Assembly: GCA_037074705.1 (NCBI GenBank)
Contig: CM073592.1
Coordinates: forward strand, 50,390,129-50,454,128
Direction: 5' to 3'
Length of the DNA stretch: 64,000 nucleotides
DNA from: Zhengitettix transpicula
Taxonomy: Eukaryota > Arthropoda > Insecta > Orthoptera > Tetrigidae
Positions 37,626 to 49,977 of this stretch are shown here, piece after piece (position 1 is the stretch's first letter; every line of letters starts with the position of its first letter). The notes under the pieces are model-generated. The model saw only the letters and a program-made list of their open reading frames with translations, did no database searches and was not told where the DNA came from. A program made the translations under genes and the position numbers.

Positions 37626-40600
37626 TTATTTTAAAATCGCACCCAGAATTTTCCTTGAATTTGAAAATATTTCCAAAACTTTGAAATACTCTGAACATTT
37701 TATGAATGGCTTTTGATTTCGTACTTATATTCTTGAATTTCCTTAGTCTCTAATATTACTCACTATTTGAACCACTGTGGTGAAAACCACTGCGATTTTC
37801 AGTCTTCGGATTCTGGTCTAATTACAGAAACTTTGACGTTAGTTTTTATTTAATCTGTACTGTCCTGTTGGAATTAGATTGAAATTTAGAATGCCGAAAA
37901 GTATTGCTGCATACCTTATTGAAGTAGAAAATATACGGACACTACAAATATTTATAAATGATCATAAAATAAGTTTCTTAAATTTAGTCCTTAAAATTAA
38001 AATTATAATGAAAATTAATTTCGGGACACTGACAAGAATTTTCAATGTGTGGACGCTTTGTTTTGGCCCAGAAATACTAAAAAAAATGGTAAGACGTAAT
38101 TTTGACTTTTATACTGAAGTTAAGCTAATGCGCTAATCACTTTTCGTACCCGACATTTTCTGGCACTGCGACCAATTTTATTAAACTTCTCACCCACTGC
38201 AACTGAATCGACCAATCGAGTTGTAACTTTTCATCTCTGAGAAAAACAGTTTCTAGGTCAAATCCAGTAACAGCTAAACATAACACCGATAATAGTTGCT
38301 AAGTTACAGCATCGGTCTCGTTACATAGTCTTAACCTCGTACAACCGTGTAATAATGACCCGCATGTGATAATTTAGTATCGGTACTTTCAGTGACCATC
38401 TTTAATGTGCTTAGTCTCGTCGCGTTTAAAACGTAGTCTCTTGCGGTTATACACGACAAGAATTACGTGTATAACGTATGTTATCCACAAATCCGGTTCA
38501 CTGCACTCCAGGAGAACTCCATTTCAAAAGTGGTTTATATCCTCAGTGTTTTGGAGGAAGAAGATATTCAGACTTCCGATTTGAAGGTCTCAGTTTGAGT
38601 TCTTGCTTCCAGGAATAGAACGGCTAACACTGAAGAGTCCAGAGTAGCGACGGAACTTTTCAGTGTAATGTTGAAGCAGTCCTCGGAGGTAATCGGGGCC
38701 CTTCTGGAAAAGCCGAAGCTCATCTCATCGATTGCCCGCACCCGAGGGACAAAGGAGAGGAGTCCAAAGGCACTGGGGAAGGTCGTCACTCCCGCAGCGA
38801 AGGAAAAATTATATATTTTCCTTCACAGATTTTTTTACAGTACAAAATAACCTATTCTGTAAGTTTATTTCCTCGGAGTTGGTTTAGTATATAAATTATT
38901 TTTGTGCACCTAGACCGCAGGATAAGCAAGAGCTGATACAAGACGACTTGATGCTACGTCGTAAAGTCGAGCCTGTCAGTCTATGTCCGCAGAGTATAAA
39001 CACGAGAACGTTTTATAGAAGTTCACTTTGTATGTTTCTGTCAAACACATGACGGAGTCAGTTAAAAACTGTTCAACAGATGCGGTAATTAGATGTAAAT
39101 CTACTATTAATTCATTAGTTCTCATAATTTAGATCCTAAATAAGTTCTAAACAAACAAAGTACGAAAATGTTGTAAATCGGATACGGCACAGTACATCTG
39201 CTCATAATTGCATTACAGTCTCGCCGGAGTCTCAGGCAAACTAGGATTTTCAGAATATAGTCCACGCCAATAGAATGCATTAAAACTAGCCGGTGAGAGC
39301 TGTCCTCTCGCAGGTATAACCTTTCTGGAGAGACGAATACATCGTATTGTTGTATTGAAATTTCTCATTTCCGTTCTTTACATAATATGCTATAGTTAAG
39401 GAAAGATAGATGGTTTTTTTTCACTGTCAAGAGACAAAATAAGATAGTCGTGAGTTAAAATTTTAATCGCTCTACATTTAAGCGTTTTACAAGTCCATCG
39501 CCAATAATTTGAAAAATTTTCAAAATATTTTTTCTTATATTTTCTAAAGCAATCCAGTACGCAATATCCATGTATCAGACGTTACAGACAGACTTAGTGG
39601 AATGCTAAAACATTTCGCTTACATATTCAAAATTTCGCTCAGTGTTGGGAGTCAGTCTTGGACGAAGGTTCAGAGCCTGAAGTGTTGGCAGAGACACAGT
39701 TGGTTGCCACGTGACCAGAAGCCGTTAGTGTTCAAGTATTCTTGCTATAATTTAACTCCCCCACCCATTCGTCGGAGACTTGATAGCACATTCCAGTTTG
39801 AGGTTGATTGCAAAGTTTGGTGAATCGCGATATTAAATTGGAATGTTGGCGTACAGGGATCCGCACGTAAGGAGCTCATCACTGCAAGAAGGAAAGACAA
39901 GAAGAGCCTGGACCATAGTACATTCTGGGAGGTGAACGCTCGGCGAAACAGGTGGCAGATAACCCCAAAGTGTAATCTCTTTCCTTTACGCCGCCAATTA
40001 TTATTCAAGTAACAGTGTAAACAAAAGTTTCCCGATTGTTACGAGGTCCGCCGAATGCCCATAAGATACAGTTATACTGCAAAGATTACAACATTGTTTG
40101 TGTAAAATATTAAACTTTCAATTCGTAAATTCTTAACCTGCTTAATATTTACTAGTGTTCTCTAAAACTGAAAGAATTTATTTTAATATCAACAAATATA
40201 ATTGTATATTTCAATAATTTTCATCCAAACGTTAACTAAATAATTTATACATTGTAGTAATTAAAAGGAAATATAATTAATTAATAAACAAAAATTTTGG
40301 ACTTGCATTGTTGGCATACGAGTTGTGTACAAGAATATTTGGCTATAATGTCTGCTTGCTGGGGTATTGTCGAAAAACATTTTGCTAGACGCGCAGAGCG
40401 GCAGTGTGTGGAAAGGAGGCAGAGGAATAACAGTTCGGACAAAATTTCAGAGAGTGTGTTTGGAGAGGCAAGGCTGTATGTAGTCTAACAGCTCTAATAT
40501 TCAGAACGATCTATAGTTTCCAGTTTTGAGCACACAACTGCAACTGTACTACGCCGACTGTTATTTTCCCTGATGGATAAATAAATTCTGTGTATGGCCT

Positions 40601-40990
40601 GTTTATAAAGTGTTAATAAAAATCGTGTGTAAGCGTACGAGCCCATTTCTTGGTATAACAAAACTTTAAGGTAAACTGAACAACTTATTATCTGTAAACC
40701 CCACAGTAAGCGATATCTTCTCGTCAGATTTCGGAGTTCAGATTTCATACTTAATATTTTACTGGTTGTTAAATTAATGCTTTAGTCACTTTGTAAATCT
40801 AATTGTTTGACCTAAATATTCTTTACTGAAGGCCCGATGGTCGGCACCCGAGATCGAGCCGTGATATATTGTCAAGGTTTAATATGTAATATAATTTCAA
40901 TAATTGGGTTTCATAAATTAATTTACTCGTTTACTTTAAATTTGATCGTTTAATTAAAACATCCGATCACTTAATTTTAATTTGCTTATC
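37626..40990. other. Non-coding DNA
   Basis: No gene supported. A GC-richer patch at 38640-38800 is open on both strands (38568-38789 minus, 38668-38850 plus) without a recognised domain. A perfect 10-bp hairpin GTTATACACG / CGTGTATAAC lies at 38446-38475. The frames at 37879-38136, 39602-40008, 40297-40488 and 40494-40748 show no homology I know. Confidence 0.45.
38446..38475. other. Perfect 10-bp-stem hairpin
   Basis: GTTATACACG (38446-38455) and CGTGTATAAC (38466-38475) are separated by a 10-nt loop. A terminator, small-RNA or factor-site role is not supported by context. Confidence 0.7.
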
Positions 40991-41005
40991 ATTTATCTTT
41001 AAATC

Positions 41006-41131
41006 CTACAAATTGTTGCTTCAACGTGTGGCACGTTTAAATCATTTTAATTCAATTACTACAAATTGGCACCTCAACGTGAGGACTTGTTTTAATTGTG
41101 AATATTACAAATTGACGCTTCAACGTCGCGA
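41006..41131 (+). repeat. Three diverged tandem copies of a PBS-like motif
   Basis: Cores at 41006-41034, 41059-41086 and 41105-41131 share TACAAATTG, then a GCNCCTCAACGT-like block. Periods are 53 and 46 bp, with AT-rich linkers. The middle copy (ACAAATTGGCACCTCAACGT) resembles the LTR end plus primer-binding site 'TTGGCGCCCAACGTGGGG' of insect gypsy-type retrotransposons, as I recall it. That homology is a suggestion only; no gag or pol is adjacent. Confidence 0.55.
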
Positions 41132-41967
41132 TTTAATTGTGATTATTAGTTAATCAGTACAACATATTTGCTTTTCCTTTGTATGGGGAATAATATAGTA
41201 ACAATTGGTCATTACTAAGTCGTCGACAAATATTTTTTTTACATAGACAACTTAAAAGAACTGAAAATATATGCCATCTGATAATTTGTTTATTTTTTCA
41301 GAGGCACGTTATTGTAAGTACACAGATTGCCCATCTACGCCAGTGTAATAACGATTTTAAAAGGGTTTGATGAATGCAAATCTACCACTAATGTGTAGAC
41401 ACCTTAAAGAACCACTACACGTTGTTCTAAATTTGATCAAATAACTTCTAAAAGCAAATATTTGACTGGAACTGTTGACAAACTATGAAATAACCGATAC
41501 TAGCGCAAAAGGAGACAAAATACGGAACTAGCTTTGGTTAGTTAAAACATAGGAGCTGAACGTATAGAAAAAGTTTATTCCAAGACGTTTATGGAGTTTA
41601 CTTATTAAACTCCGTATCAACATTGTTTTAAATTATGCTTACTCCAAATTCATTATTACGACTAATGGATATATTAGCAATATTATATATTAAATCTTCT
41701 AAACTCAAGTACACAATACTACGCCAATAGTGATAGTATAAATTACCACGGAGCTACGTGTTGAAACGATTTCGTTTGTTAGGTTTACCTTGAATGTTTC
41801 ACGGCCGCTAACAATGGAGCAGAATACTATTAAAACTGCTCATTATGTATGGCACGTTTCACATGCTAAGTACATGCAAATCGAATGTCTCACTCTGGAT
41901 ACTATTACGTCATACATCTCGGACAACAACACTCTCACATGTGTTAGTCGAACGATTACAATTAAAT
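41132..41967. other. AT-rich non-coding DNA
   Basis: Nothing recognisable. The 138-codon frame from 41790 runs into the S repeat and is not a gene. Confidence 0.5.
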
Positions 41968-42230
41968 GTAGACAACAATGCGTCCCCGCAGCAAACTCCT
42001 CTCCCGCTATCGGAAGGGCGTGGGACAAGTACCAATGCCCGACCTACCTGATGCAGGGTTTTCCCTGCATTTCTTTAGGCGAATGCCGGGTAGGATCCTT
42101 AAAATATAGCCCGGGGACCCTAGTAACCCTTCCGCATCCCCCCTTTCAAATCCCTTCCAATGCTATTAAAGGGGAGTTGCCCAACGTGAATTACACCCTC
42201 ATGTAGCCTGTTGCTCTAAAAAAAATTAAA
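41968..42230 (+). repeat. Dispersed repeat S, copy 2
   Basis: It aligns over about 250 bp with 15030-15300 in the same orientation, with scattered substitutions and small indels. It ends in an A-rich tail (AAAAAAAATTAAA). It lacks the 5' GC-rich extension of copy 1, as expected of 5' truncation in a retroposed element. In the minus frame SHALPIAGEEFAAG is preserved. Confidence 0.75.
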
Positions 42231-42563
42231 AGCTATAGGAAGAGACTAGGTCTAGGTGCTCAGAATAAGCCTACAGACCCCTTTTTATTGCATAAATTTA
42301 TAAATTTAAATAAATAAACATTATAAAGTTGCTGTAACACTAACAAATTTCTAGTTATTGGAAAATTATATTATTAATTATTATAACATTGAAGAGGAAT
42401 TTTCAAGATTTTTTTTACGAAACACGAAGTTATAGGAAATAAAAAGGTGAATGGATGTAATATTTATTTTACTCATACATTTCAATTAATGGTCTGATCT
42501 CAAATCGAAAAACTTCTACATAAATGAAAATGAAGCTAGTTTTAAAATAATAATTTTATATAA

Positions 42564-42730
42564 TAACCAAATAGAAACAAAATTAAGTGAGTATATAAAA
42601 ATTTCACACAGTTTCTGGATACTTTGGACCTTTCGTCAGGGTTTTATATAACCTGACTAAAGTAACGAAGTTTTCCGTAACGTTTTGTTGTATTTATCAC
42701 AACTTCATTTTGTCTCAGTCATTTGGCATA
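42564..42730. repeat. A element, copy 3, with divergent hammerhead-like cores
   Basis: Inverted ends: AACCAAATAGAAACAAAAT on the left against an ATTTTGTCTCAGTCATTTGG block on the right. Two cores lie back to back, 11 nt apart. The minus strand (42640-42610) reads CTGACGA, a stem-forming stretch, then GAAAC. The plus strand (42652-42684) reads CTGACTA, then GTAACGTT (decayed). The minus core is also flanked by a perfect 9-bp inverted repeat (TATATAAAA at 42592-42600, TTTTATATA at 42642-42650) placed where helix I should be. Confidence 0.75.
42610..42640 (-). ncRNA. Hammerhead-ribozyme-like core (best-structured copy)
   Basis: Minus strand: CTGACGA (position 7 is free in hammerheads), then a 17-nt region able to form a short imperfect hairpin, then GAAAC followed by TGTGTG. 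A 9-bp perfect helix can close it from outside (42592-42600 with 42642-42650). Both conserved core boxes are intact. The base at the expected cleavage site appears to be G where A, C or U is needed, so activity is doubtful. Minimal hammerheads with a tiny helix III are known from Penelope-like elements. Confidence 0.4.
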
Positions 42731-42742
42731 GTCTAATTATTA

Positions 42743-43154
42743 AATGAAATCACCCCGAACGGTTAAAGATCTAACATCAACGTTTATAAAATAATTCTCG
42801 TACATAATCTTACATAAAAAATTAGCATTTTAAAAAATACATCTACTTTGGGAAACTAGTTATTTTTTTTGTACTTAGCATAGCGATTGACAAATATAAA
42901 TGTAAAAATTAAATAAATCTCAAATTCTCCCCGAGTAGGGAGGTTACTAACGGAAATAGTTCTAAACGTTTTCCGCAATTTTCAGAGAACTTCTGCGTAT
43001 GACTAGTTTAAAAAAAAATAGAACTACTGACAAATAATTAAAATAAAATTTGATTTCCCGAAACCCAATAAGATATGATCGAAAAATGTATGGCAAGGAA
43101 CAAGATTGGTAATAAATTAGACAGTATTTTTAAAAATATATTAGTTTAAAACAA
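42743..43154. other. AT-rich non-coding DNA
   Basis: Nothing recognisable between A copies 3 and 4. Confidence 0.5.
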
Positions 43155-43315
43155 TAAAGAATAAGAAAGTTAGCAAATTCAGACACAGAAGTTTTGCATT
43201 TGTGTCGCTCTCGGCTCTTCTTGGCACCTGACGAAAGGAACAAGGATCCCAGAAACGTTCTGTGATAGTTGTCACTTTTTTTGTCAGAATTGACTAACTT
43301 TATTATTTATTATTT
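43155..43315. repeat. A element, copy 4
   Basis: Terminal inverted repeats: AATAAGAAAGTTAGCAAATT on the left, and GACTAACTTTATTATT preceded by GTCAGAATT on the right. The interior reads CTCTTCTTGGCAC, then CTGACGA, AAGGAACAAGGATCCCA and GAAACGTT (core at 43227-43259, both boxes intact). The stem is GGA/TCC with mismatches. Its overall plan matches copy 5. Confidence 0.78.
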
Positions 43316-45578
43316 TCAATCAGGCGTAATTTTTTAAATTTCAAAACAATAAAATTGAATGAAACTAAAAACAATTATTTGTATTATTTGAAAGATATTT
43401 TGGCATTTTTTGATTAAGATTCTGTGAATATTATGTAAGTGACCTCTACTACCAGAGATGTTTATTTAAACATCTCAAATAACGTTACATAGTCCTTAAA
43501 TAACTCACAATAAAATTAAGATACCTTAAAAATTAGACATGCAAAACAAATTTAAGTGGCCTTTATTCTAAGAAAATTGCCAAAATGTGCGGATATTTTG
43601 GAAACAATTAGACGAGCAAACGACTCCGCTTCAGCTGCTACGTAAGCTGATTTTCTTACCGTGGAGAAAAAAATTCTTACGTTAAGTTTTCAATTTTATT
43701 TTACCAATAAACTACGTCGCAGAGTTTAATCGCACAAGCCCCGATTTTGAAAAAATTGTGCCGTCGTGCGCGAAGAGCAGGAATTTGCAAGAAGAGGATT
43801 TGGTTGGGACTCGTAAGGTTGCACAGGAATCCGATGAAGGGCTTCAGGTTGAAACAACACCTTCGTGTCAAAGAACGCAACCATTTTCTCCTTACAATTA
43901 CAAATTTTACAAGGCAAAAAACATTATATTGGCATTGCTTCATCTTAAATTTAAAATAACAAGACGTAAATTATTTGCGTTTAAATTCGTCTTTTGCTTA
44001 ATCTTTCACAATATTTTTAAAATCCAAAATTAAAAATAGAGTTACCTAAAATTGTAATTTTATCGTATCTATAGAATAAAAAGGATGTATATTTGTATGT
44101 ATTTACGTTGATTTCTATACAGATTTAAACGCGTCGACACATTGCAACAATTTGTAAACATTCTTCAAAACACGAGAAACCACTAGCATAAAGGTGGAAA
44201 TAATTATAATTAAAAAAATGTGATCATTTTGTGTTAAATTACTGCGCGCCAAGATACAGTGACGTCACTGAACACGCGAGATAGTCGTTACTACGCGACG
44301 ATACTGCACAACAAAGTAAATAGTTCCTTTTTTCGTAATGAAAATGAAGCAGAACTATTTTGATTGAATAAAAAGTATAATTATATACGGCAATATTTCA
44401 TCTAATTATAATAAAAATAATTCTGAATACTTTACGATTCTTGCGAAATTATCGTGCAATATTAGGGATTGTGGCTGAGAAAATCGTAAAAAAAAAGCGA
44501 TTACGCAGATTTTTGTTGCAGACAGACCAGCGCACCTATACGATTTAGTTATGCACACTTATTTATAAAACACTTTTAGTGCTGAAAGCCTAAAATAAAC
44601 GTGACCTCGTTAGTGTTGGAGTGACCAAAGACAGATATATGGATACTTGCCGCTGACCTCATTGTACCAGACATCTCTTCTTGCCTTTCCAGGCCAGACA
44701 GCGGAGACGGTGCAGATCAAACGAAAAATGTCCCTTGTACACCCGATGCGTTTCTCGTTTTCCTATAATAGCATCAGACCTGGTAGTAGATTTCCTCTGG
44801 AAACCCACTCCAAATATTTTTTGTAGCTTATTTTAAATCAGTCCATTACTATTCTTTTCCGGCCCTTTTATCTTCAGACAAAAAATAAGTTGTTTTTGAA
44901 CAGCTACGAAAGGTGAGAGGTGTTAATTTATTCACGCTAGCATCGAATATGTAAGTCGATTACGTTCCAATATAAATCAAGGTCCAGAGGCTGGGTTTCG
45001 CATCTGTACATTCGTCGAGGTAATCCCAATCTGGTACGACTGAATGCAGAGGCAAGGTCGTCCAAGGGAACTATGGCGCAATTCCAGACAAGTCTCTCAG
45101 GAACACTGGGAACGGGGGAGAGGGGGGGGGGGATCTGGCAATTTAGATCGCATCAGGTCGGCTGTGGTGCACACCATTACACGCAAGATCGAACATCCGG
45201 AAAACTGACGTTCCATTACGTCCGAAAATACCAGGAGAAAATTCCACCAACATTCTCCAACGCACTAGAATACACAGTCAGGAAATTTATAACTCTCGAA
45301 CTGTCTTGTAATTCGATAATGTAATTTGTCACTTTGGCTTTACCAACCGATGTATTAATAACGGAAGTTACAATTTAATAAACATGTTTCTAATTTCCAA
45401 CAATAAGGTACGAAAATTACAAGTAGAACAAATAAAAATCACTACAGAGGCATCCATACTTAATTTCACGAATTGATTAGATTATGTCAGCCGGTAGCCG
45501 TGTACCGTCAACGAAATCTTAAAATAAGGTAATCAACGGCAAGCAATAAAATTTGTGATCCAAATTCAGCTCTAAATT
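43316..45578. other. Non-coding DNA with one weak exon candidate
   Basis: A plus frame open from about 43685 to 44031 has fairly protein-like composition at 43715-43917 (acidic, Ser/Thr/Glu-rich, e.g. LQEEDLVGTRKVAQESDEG). It is preceded by an acceptor-like pyrimidine stretch ending CGCAG and contains a GTAAGG. No family is recognised and coding status is unproven. A CRE palindrome lies at 44257-44270 and a G-rich run at 45114-45132. The rest is AT-rich. Confidence 0.35.
44257..44270. promoter_or_regulatory. 14-bp perfect palindrome with a CRE (TGACGTCA)
   Basis: CAGTGACGTCACTG is fully self-complementary and contains the full CREB/ATF octamer. It lies in a locally GC-richer patch (44240-44310) with several CG dinucleotides. 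No transcription unit is identified next to it. Confidence 0.35.
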
Positions 45579-45839
45579 TATGCAAAATAGATTAGCTAAA
45601 GAAGAATTAAAGGAGTACTTTAAGAACAAAGCAAACTACAACATTCAATCGTCGACCATAGTGGCTCGACCAGTTGCGGAAGTTTCACTTCTTGGAAAAA
45701 AAATCCTTAGACGTCTTGAAGGCAGTGTGAAAGGAAATTGTACCGTAACGAGAGTGAGCAGTTTACATGTAAATAGCACGGAAACACTAACAAGTGACTA
45801 TAAAACATACCAAGATGAAGATATGACTTCTTTTCCTGA

Positions 45840-46990
45840 TGAAGTGGATTTAGGCAGAACAGATCATGTACAGATAACCTATTTATTTTACAACAGCTAA
45901 TGGAGTAATTTATAGGAGTAGGTAAGGAGCTAAACATTGACTTTGTAGATTTAGCAAAAGCCTATGACAGTCCCTAGAACTAAACTGTGGGAAGCTATGA
46001 AAGATTTAGGTATGGATGATCATCTTTTACATATTGTTATCGAAATGTACGGAGAAAATACGGTACAGATTAAAAGAGGTCCGAAGGTATGAGAACCTAT
46101 TAATGTCACAAAAGGATTGATGCAAGGATGCAGTATGTCACCCATCTTGTTCAATTTATATGTAGAAGTGGCTCTCCGAAATTGTAAGCACAGCTGCAGA
46201 GGAATGGGAATCATTGTCAATGATGTACGGATGTTTTCATTAAGTTTTGCTGATGATCAAACCATTTTAGCACAAGATGATTGTGATCTTGAATTCATGA
46301 TACGACAGTTATATCAGGAATACGACAGATTGGGTCTACAGACGAGTCTAACAAAAACAGAGTATTTGGTGGTGTATAGTGATGCTAAATTTGAAATTCA
46401 CGTCAATGACAAAGCAGTTATGAGACGGGTAGAAAAAAATTAAATATCTAGGGGCATATATTGATAAAGATGGATTGGGCCATACAGAAATCAAATACAG
46501 AATACAGCAAAGCAGGAAAGTATTAGGGTGTATGAATTCCTTTTGGTGGGACAAGAACATTTCCAACACCAATAAGAAAAGAGCGGGTAAGATAATGATT
46601 GAATCAGTGCTGTGCTATGGATCAGAACTATGGATCTTAAACACTGATCTCAAAAGAAGACTTCGCTATGGAAATGGATTATTTGCGTAGGGGTACCGGA
46701 ATATCAAGAATTGAATGAAAAACTAACGATGAAGTAAGGCAAATGAGACAGTTCTAGATAGGCATGAAAGAAAATCATTAAAGTGGTACAGACAAATGTG
46801 GAGAATTCCAGATCATCGATGGCCAAGTAAGATTTATGAATGGAAACAACCTACCAGACGTAAATGTGGGAGACCACGACGTTCTTGGACATAAACGATA
46901 TAATGGAGCGCCGCAACATACGCAAGGAAGATGCACTGGATAAATAAGTTTCGCAGAAGATAACAGAAATACAACAAAATGTTATTAATT
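45840..46990 (+). pseudogene. Dead LINE reverse transcriptase, second copy
   Basis: In frame fragments, 45845-45965 reads FRQNRSCTDNLFILQQLMEK-like (with a stop) and NIDFVDLAKAYDS (motif A). Then GLMQGCSMSPILFNLY follows (46117-46160) and, at 46246-46260, FADDQ, the catalytic box, intact. KYLGAYIDKDGLGHTEIKY and ESVLCYGSELWIL follow, then degenerate LKWYRQMWRI, KIYEWKQPTRRKCGRPRRSW near 46780-46890. The frame is broken by a stop at about 46091, another near 46441 and several later. The C-terminal plan matches the 12.85-kb LINE, so both come from one family or close relatives. No endonuclease is visible upstream. Confidence 0.92.
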
Positions 46991-49977
46991 GATCTTTGCA
47001 TTAATTAATCCTGTAATAATAATAAAAAGTAAGGCTGCAGTATTTATTAATCAGTGAATATAGTAATGTTAGATCATTACTTATTTTAATAAATACTTAG
47101 AATTTGCCTTGAATTGGGTTGAGCTAAAAATAAATGACAGTTGTACGGATGAACGGACCATTTCAGTCACAATCCGTCTCGCTTAATACGTGCTGTAAAA
47201 CCATACTAAATGGAACCAAATTCTACCTTGCATTAAATGATTAATTTTTCCAGTCAAAGTTCCTTCCAATTTCCACGCACTTCCGTGTATCGCGACTGAG
47301 TATATATTAACATAGGGCTAAAATTTCAACGTAGGCATTTTCTTCGAGGACCCTCCAACCAGACAACAACAAAAGATGTTGTGCGCACCGAGTCATCAAA
47401 ATTCATCAATGATCAGCTCATGTTTCAACACTAGAATCGATCGCCTGTGTAAGGTCGGTATTTGCGCGTTGTCATGCATTTCAGAGAGAAACTATGGCCG
47501 AAAGAGCGGAAGGAAATGCTTATACTTATAAGAACGGTCCTCTTACATATTGTCTTGAGCAGGAACCAGAAACGCTTATTTCTTGAATTACTGTCATAAA
47601 TATCTAACGTAGTTTTAAATCATATTTTTTGTAAAGTATAATGTTTGTTTTGTAAACTGTGCATTTGTAATAATTATTCTTTTCATGTAATCTTATATTG
47701 TGACGTGTCCTATTTCCTCGACCGAGAACTAATGGAATGAATAATAAATCTAAATAATATTGGTAATCATAAATCGGAGTTTTGTACGCAAAACTGGAGT
47801 CAAAACTGTAATAATGCACAAAAACTCACAAAATTTAGTTGTCACCAGGACAACAACGATTATTAAATGCGTAATAAAAATTAAAAGCGACAATTAAACT
47901 TTTTGCCAGGCAACAAGTAAGGGATAACGCATTCCTTTCAACCCATCATCGATAATTGACGAACTGGTCCGTTTCAATGTATACGTACATAAGCCTAAAA
48001 ATTATTAGAAGAATGGAATTTGAAAGGTTTAAAATTTGAAGGTGAGTGAAGTAGTTGGTTTTAGTCTGAGATTACACGTCATTTTGACCTAAATTCCCGT
48101 TACAATATTATTTAATCCCAAAACATTTGTACGGAACCAAATTATTGCAGGAACCAAATAGCGCGAGTCTTTTCCAAGTTTCTCGACGACTCTCCATTAA
48201 ATTCATGTAGCGTTTACTTCATATTCTTTACAAAAGTGTATTAATGTTCAAACTAACTATAATTATTTAGATCATTCTACGAGAAAAAAAATTTTTATTA
48301 GCTTCTTAAATTAAATTTTCTAGTTCTATACATACAGTACGAATACACTTGTATGTATCAGTGCTGTTCAGTCAATATATATGCCAGTGAAAACTGATGG
48401 TTTTATTTTAAAAGAATCTCCTTCAAGACGAATGCATTATCATTAAGAGACTTTAACGAGATTATCAGTCACGTCCCTCAATATTACCATTTCCAAATTA
48501 GCTTTTTGGTGGGTGTATTATTTTGATGAAATGTAGTTTTTTCTTAGTTTGGTTTTATAAAGTAATTTTCTGCGGTTTCCTCCTCTCTTTCTTAAAGACA
48601 ATCGATAACCAGCATTCCCAAATACCAATGCCATGAATTTTCCGGATCACGGAACCGACCTTGCCTTTTGTACTACTGAACGGCCACTATTACCATTGTT
48701 TTGATTATTTTATGGGGATATTGGCGAATCCACAACCAAAAAAAAATCAGTTTCCTCGGTTATTTTGTGCAGATATTTTAACTGAAAAAATTTCGTCTCG
48801 CGTGAGCTTCATGAATCGTGTACAAAATAGTTTTCACGTTCCAATCCTCAATCAATGTTCCTGGGAAAAAAAGGCATCCGATCTGATCAAGTAGAAGGCG
48901 ATAATCTGCCTCATTTATATTAGAGAGATCGTCTCTTAACTCTTATAATAAAATATTAATCATTTGAAAGGAAGATTATTTTTTAAAATATATAAATTAA
49001 TTTATAATAATCTCAAAAATCTCCAAATAATATCCACGTATTTGTAAGACCGGATGTGCATACGACACATGAAAATGCCCATTATTAAAGAGAAACTGGC
49101 TAATCCGTGTTATACGACTGTTCGTGACTGAGAGCGAAGCAGTTCTCGGCCTTTAACGTGGCAATTTAAAGCGCTTATTTTTTCATCAGTGTTGGAGAAG
49201 AGGCGCTGATGACTCGTTAAGGAGACTCGCTCTAATACGCCCAGTTGCCAATGAAATGCGTAATTACAGTAACCACAGCAAACTAACCATGCGTAACTGC
49301 GAAAATGAGCGCCATCAACACCTAAATTGATAATTACTTTTTCCTCGGTTTGTCAGGCCTTGGTCATGCACAATGAACAAATACCACCTTTCTTACTTTG
49401 TTAGTTTTTATCTCCTTCACAGATCGGATTCAAATGACGGGCACTTGTTTTATTCGCACTAGTCTTGATCTGATCTCTCACTCAGCGGAACTGCATTGAA
49501 TAGAAATTAGGCTGTTTCTGGCAAAATATAAGTGATATTCAATATGTTAATAACATTACCTAGAACTTTTTACGCAGTGTTGCACTGAGAAAGCGCTTTG
49601 AACCTCATGAAAACGTTCAGTTAACGTTGATACGCGGTAGCGAGTGAACGCGTCGACCTATTTTGGATATTTTATCATCTTTTGTATGACAGTTTCCGAA
49701 CAAGTGAAATTATTAAAAATATAAACTGAGTTTATTGATTTCGAAAACTGAAAATTTAAGAGATAAATTTAGTTTTGTGTTAATACTAAGCGTTAATTAT
49801 CAATAAAATTATGTTACTCGGCAAGATAATCTCGAAAAAAAATTTAAGATAGATCTATCCGCCATTACATAGTCCCCGCACTCGAAGCCGCTGTACTACG
49901 ACAAAATAAGCAAATAAATATATTATATATTATAGAGATTACCAATGTGTAATGAAAGGTTTATTTAATAATTTTCG
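46991..49977. other. AT-rich non-coding DNA
   Basis: About 3 kb in which I recognise nothing. The short frames at 47604-47819 and 48661-48894 have no known domain. Confidence 0.5.

Noticed and set aside
45580..45840. First two-thirds of the 106-codon frame as a separate gene
   Set aside because: It runs directly into the LINE RT by a frameshift and has no recognisable domain; more likely degenerate LINE or flanking sequence.
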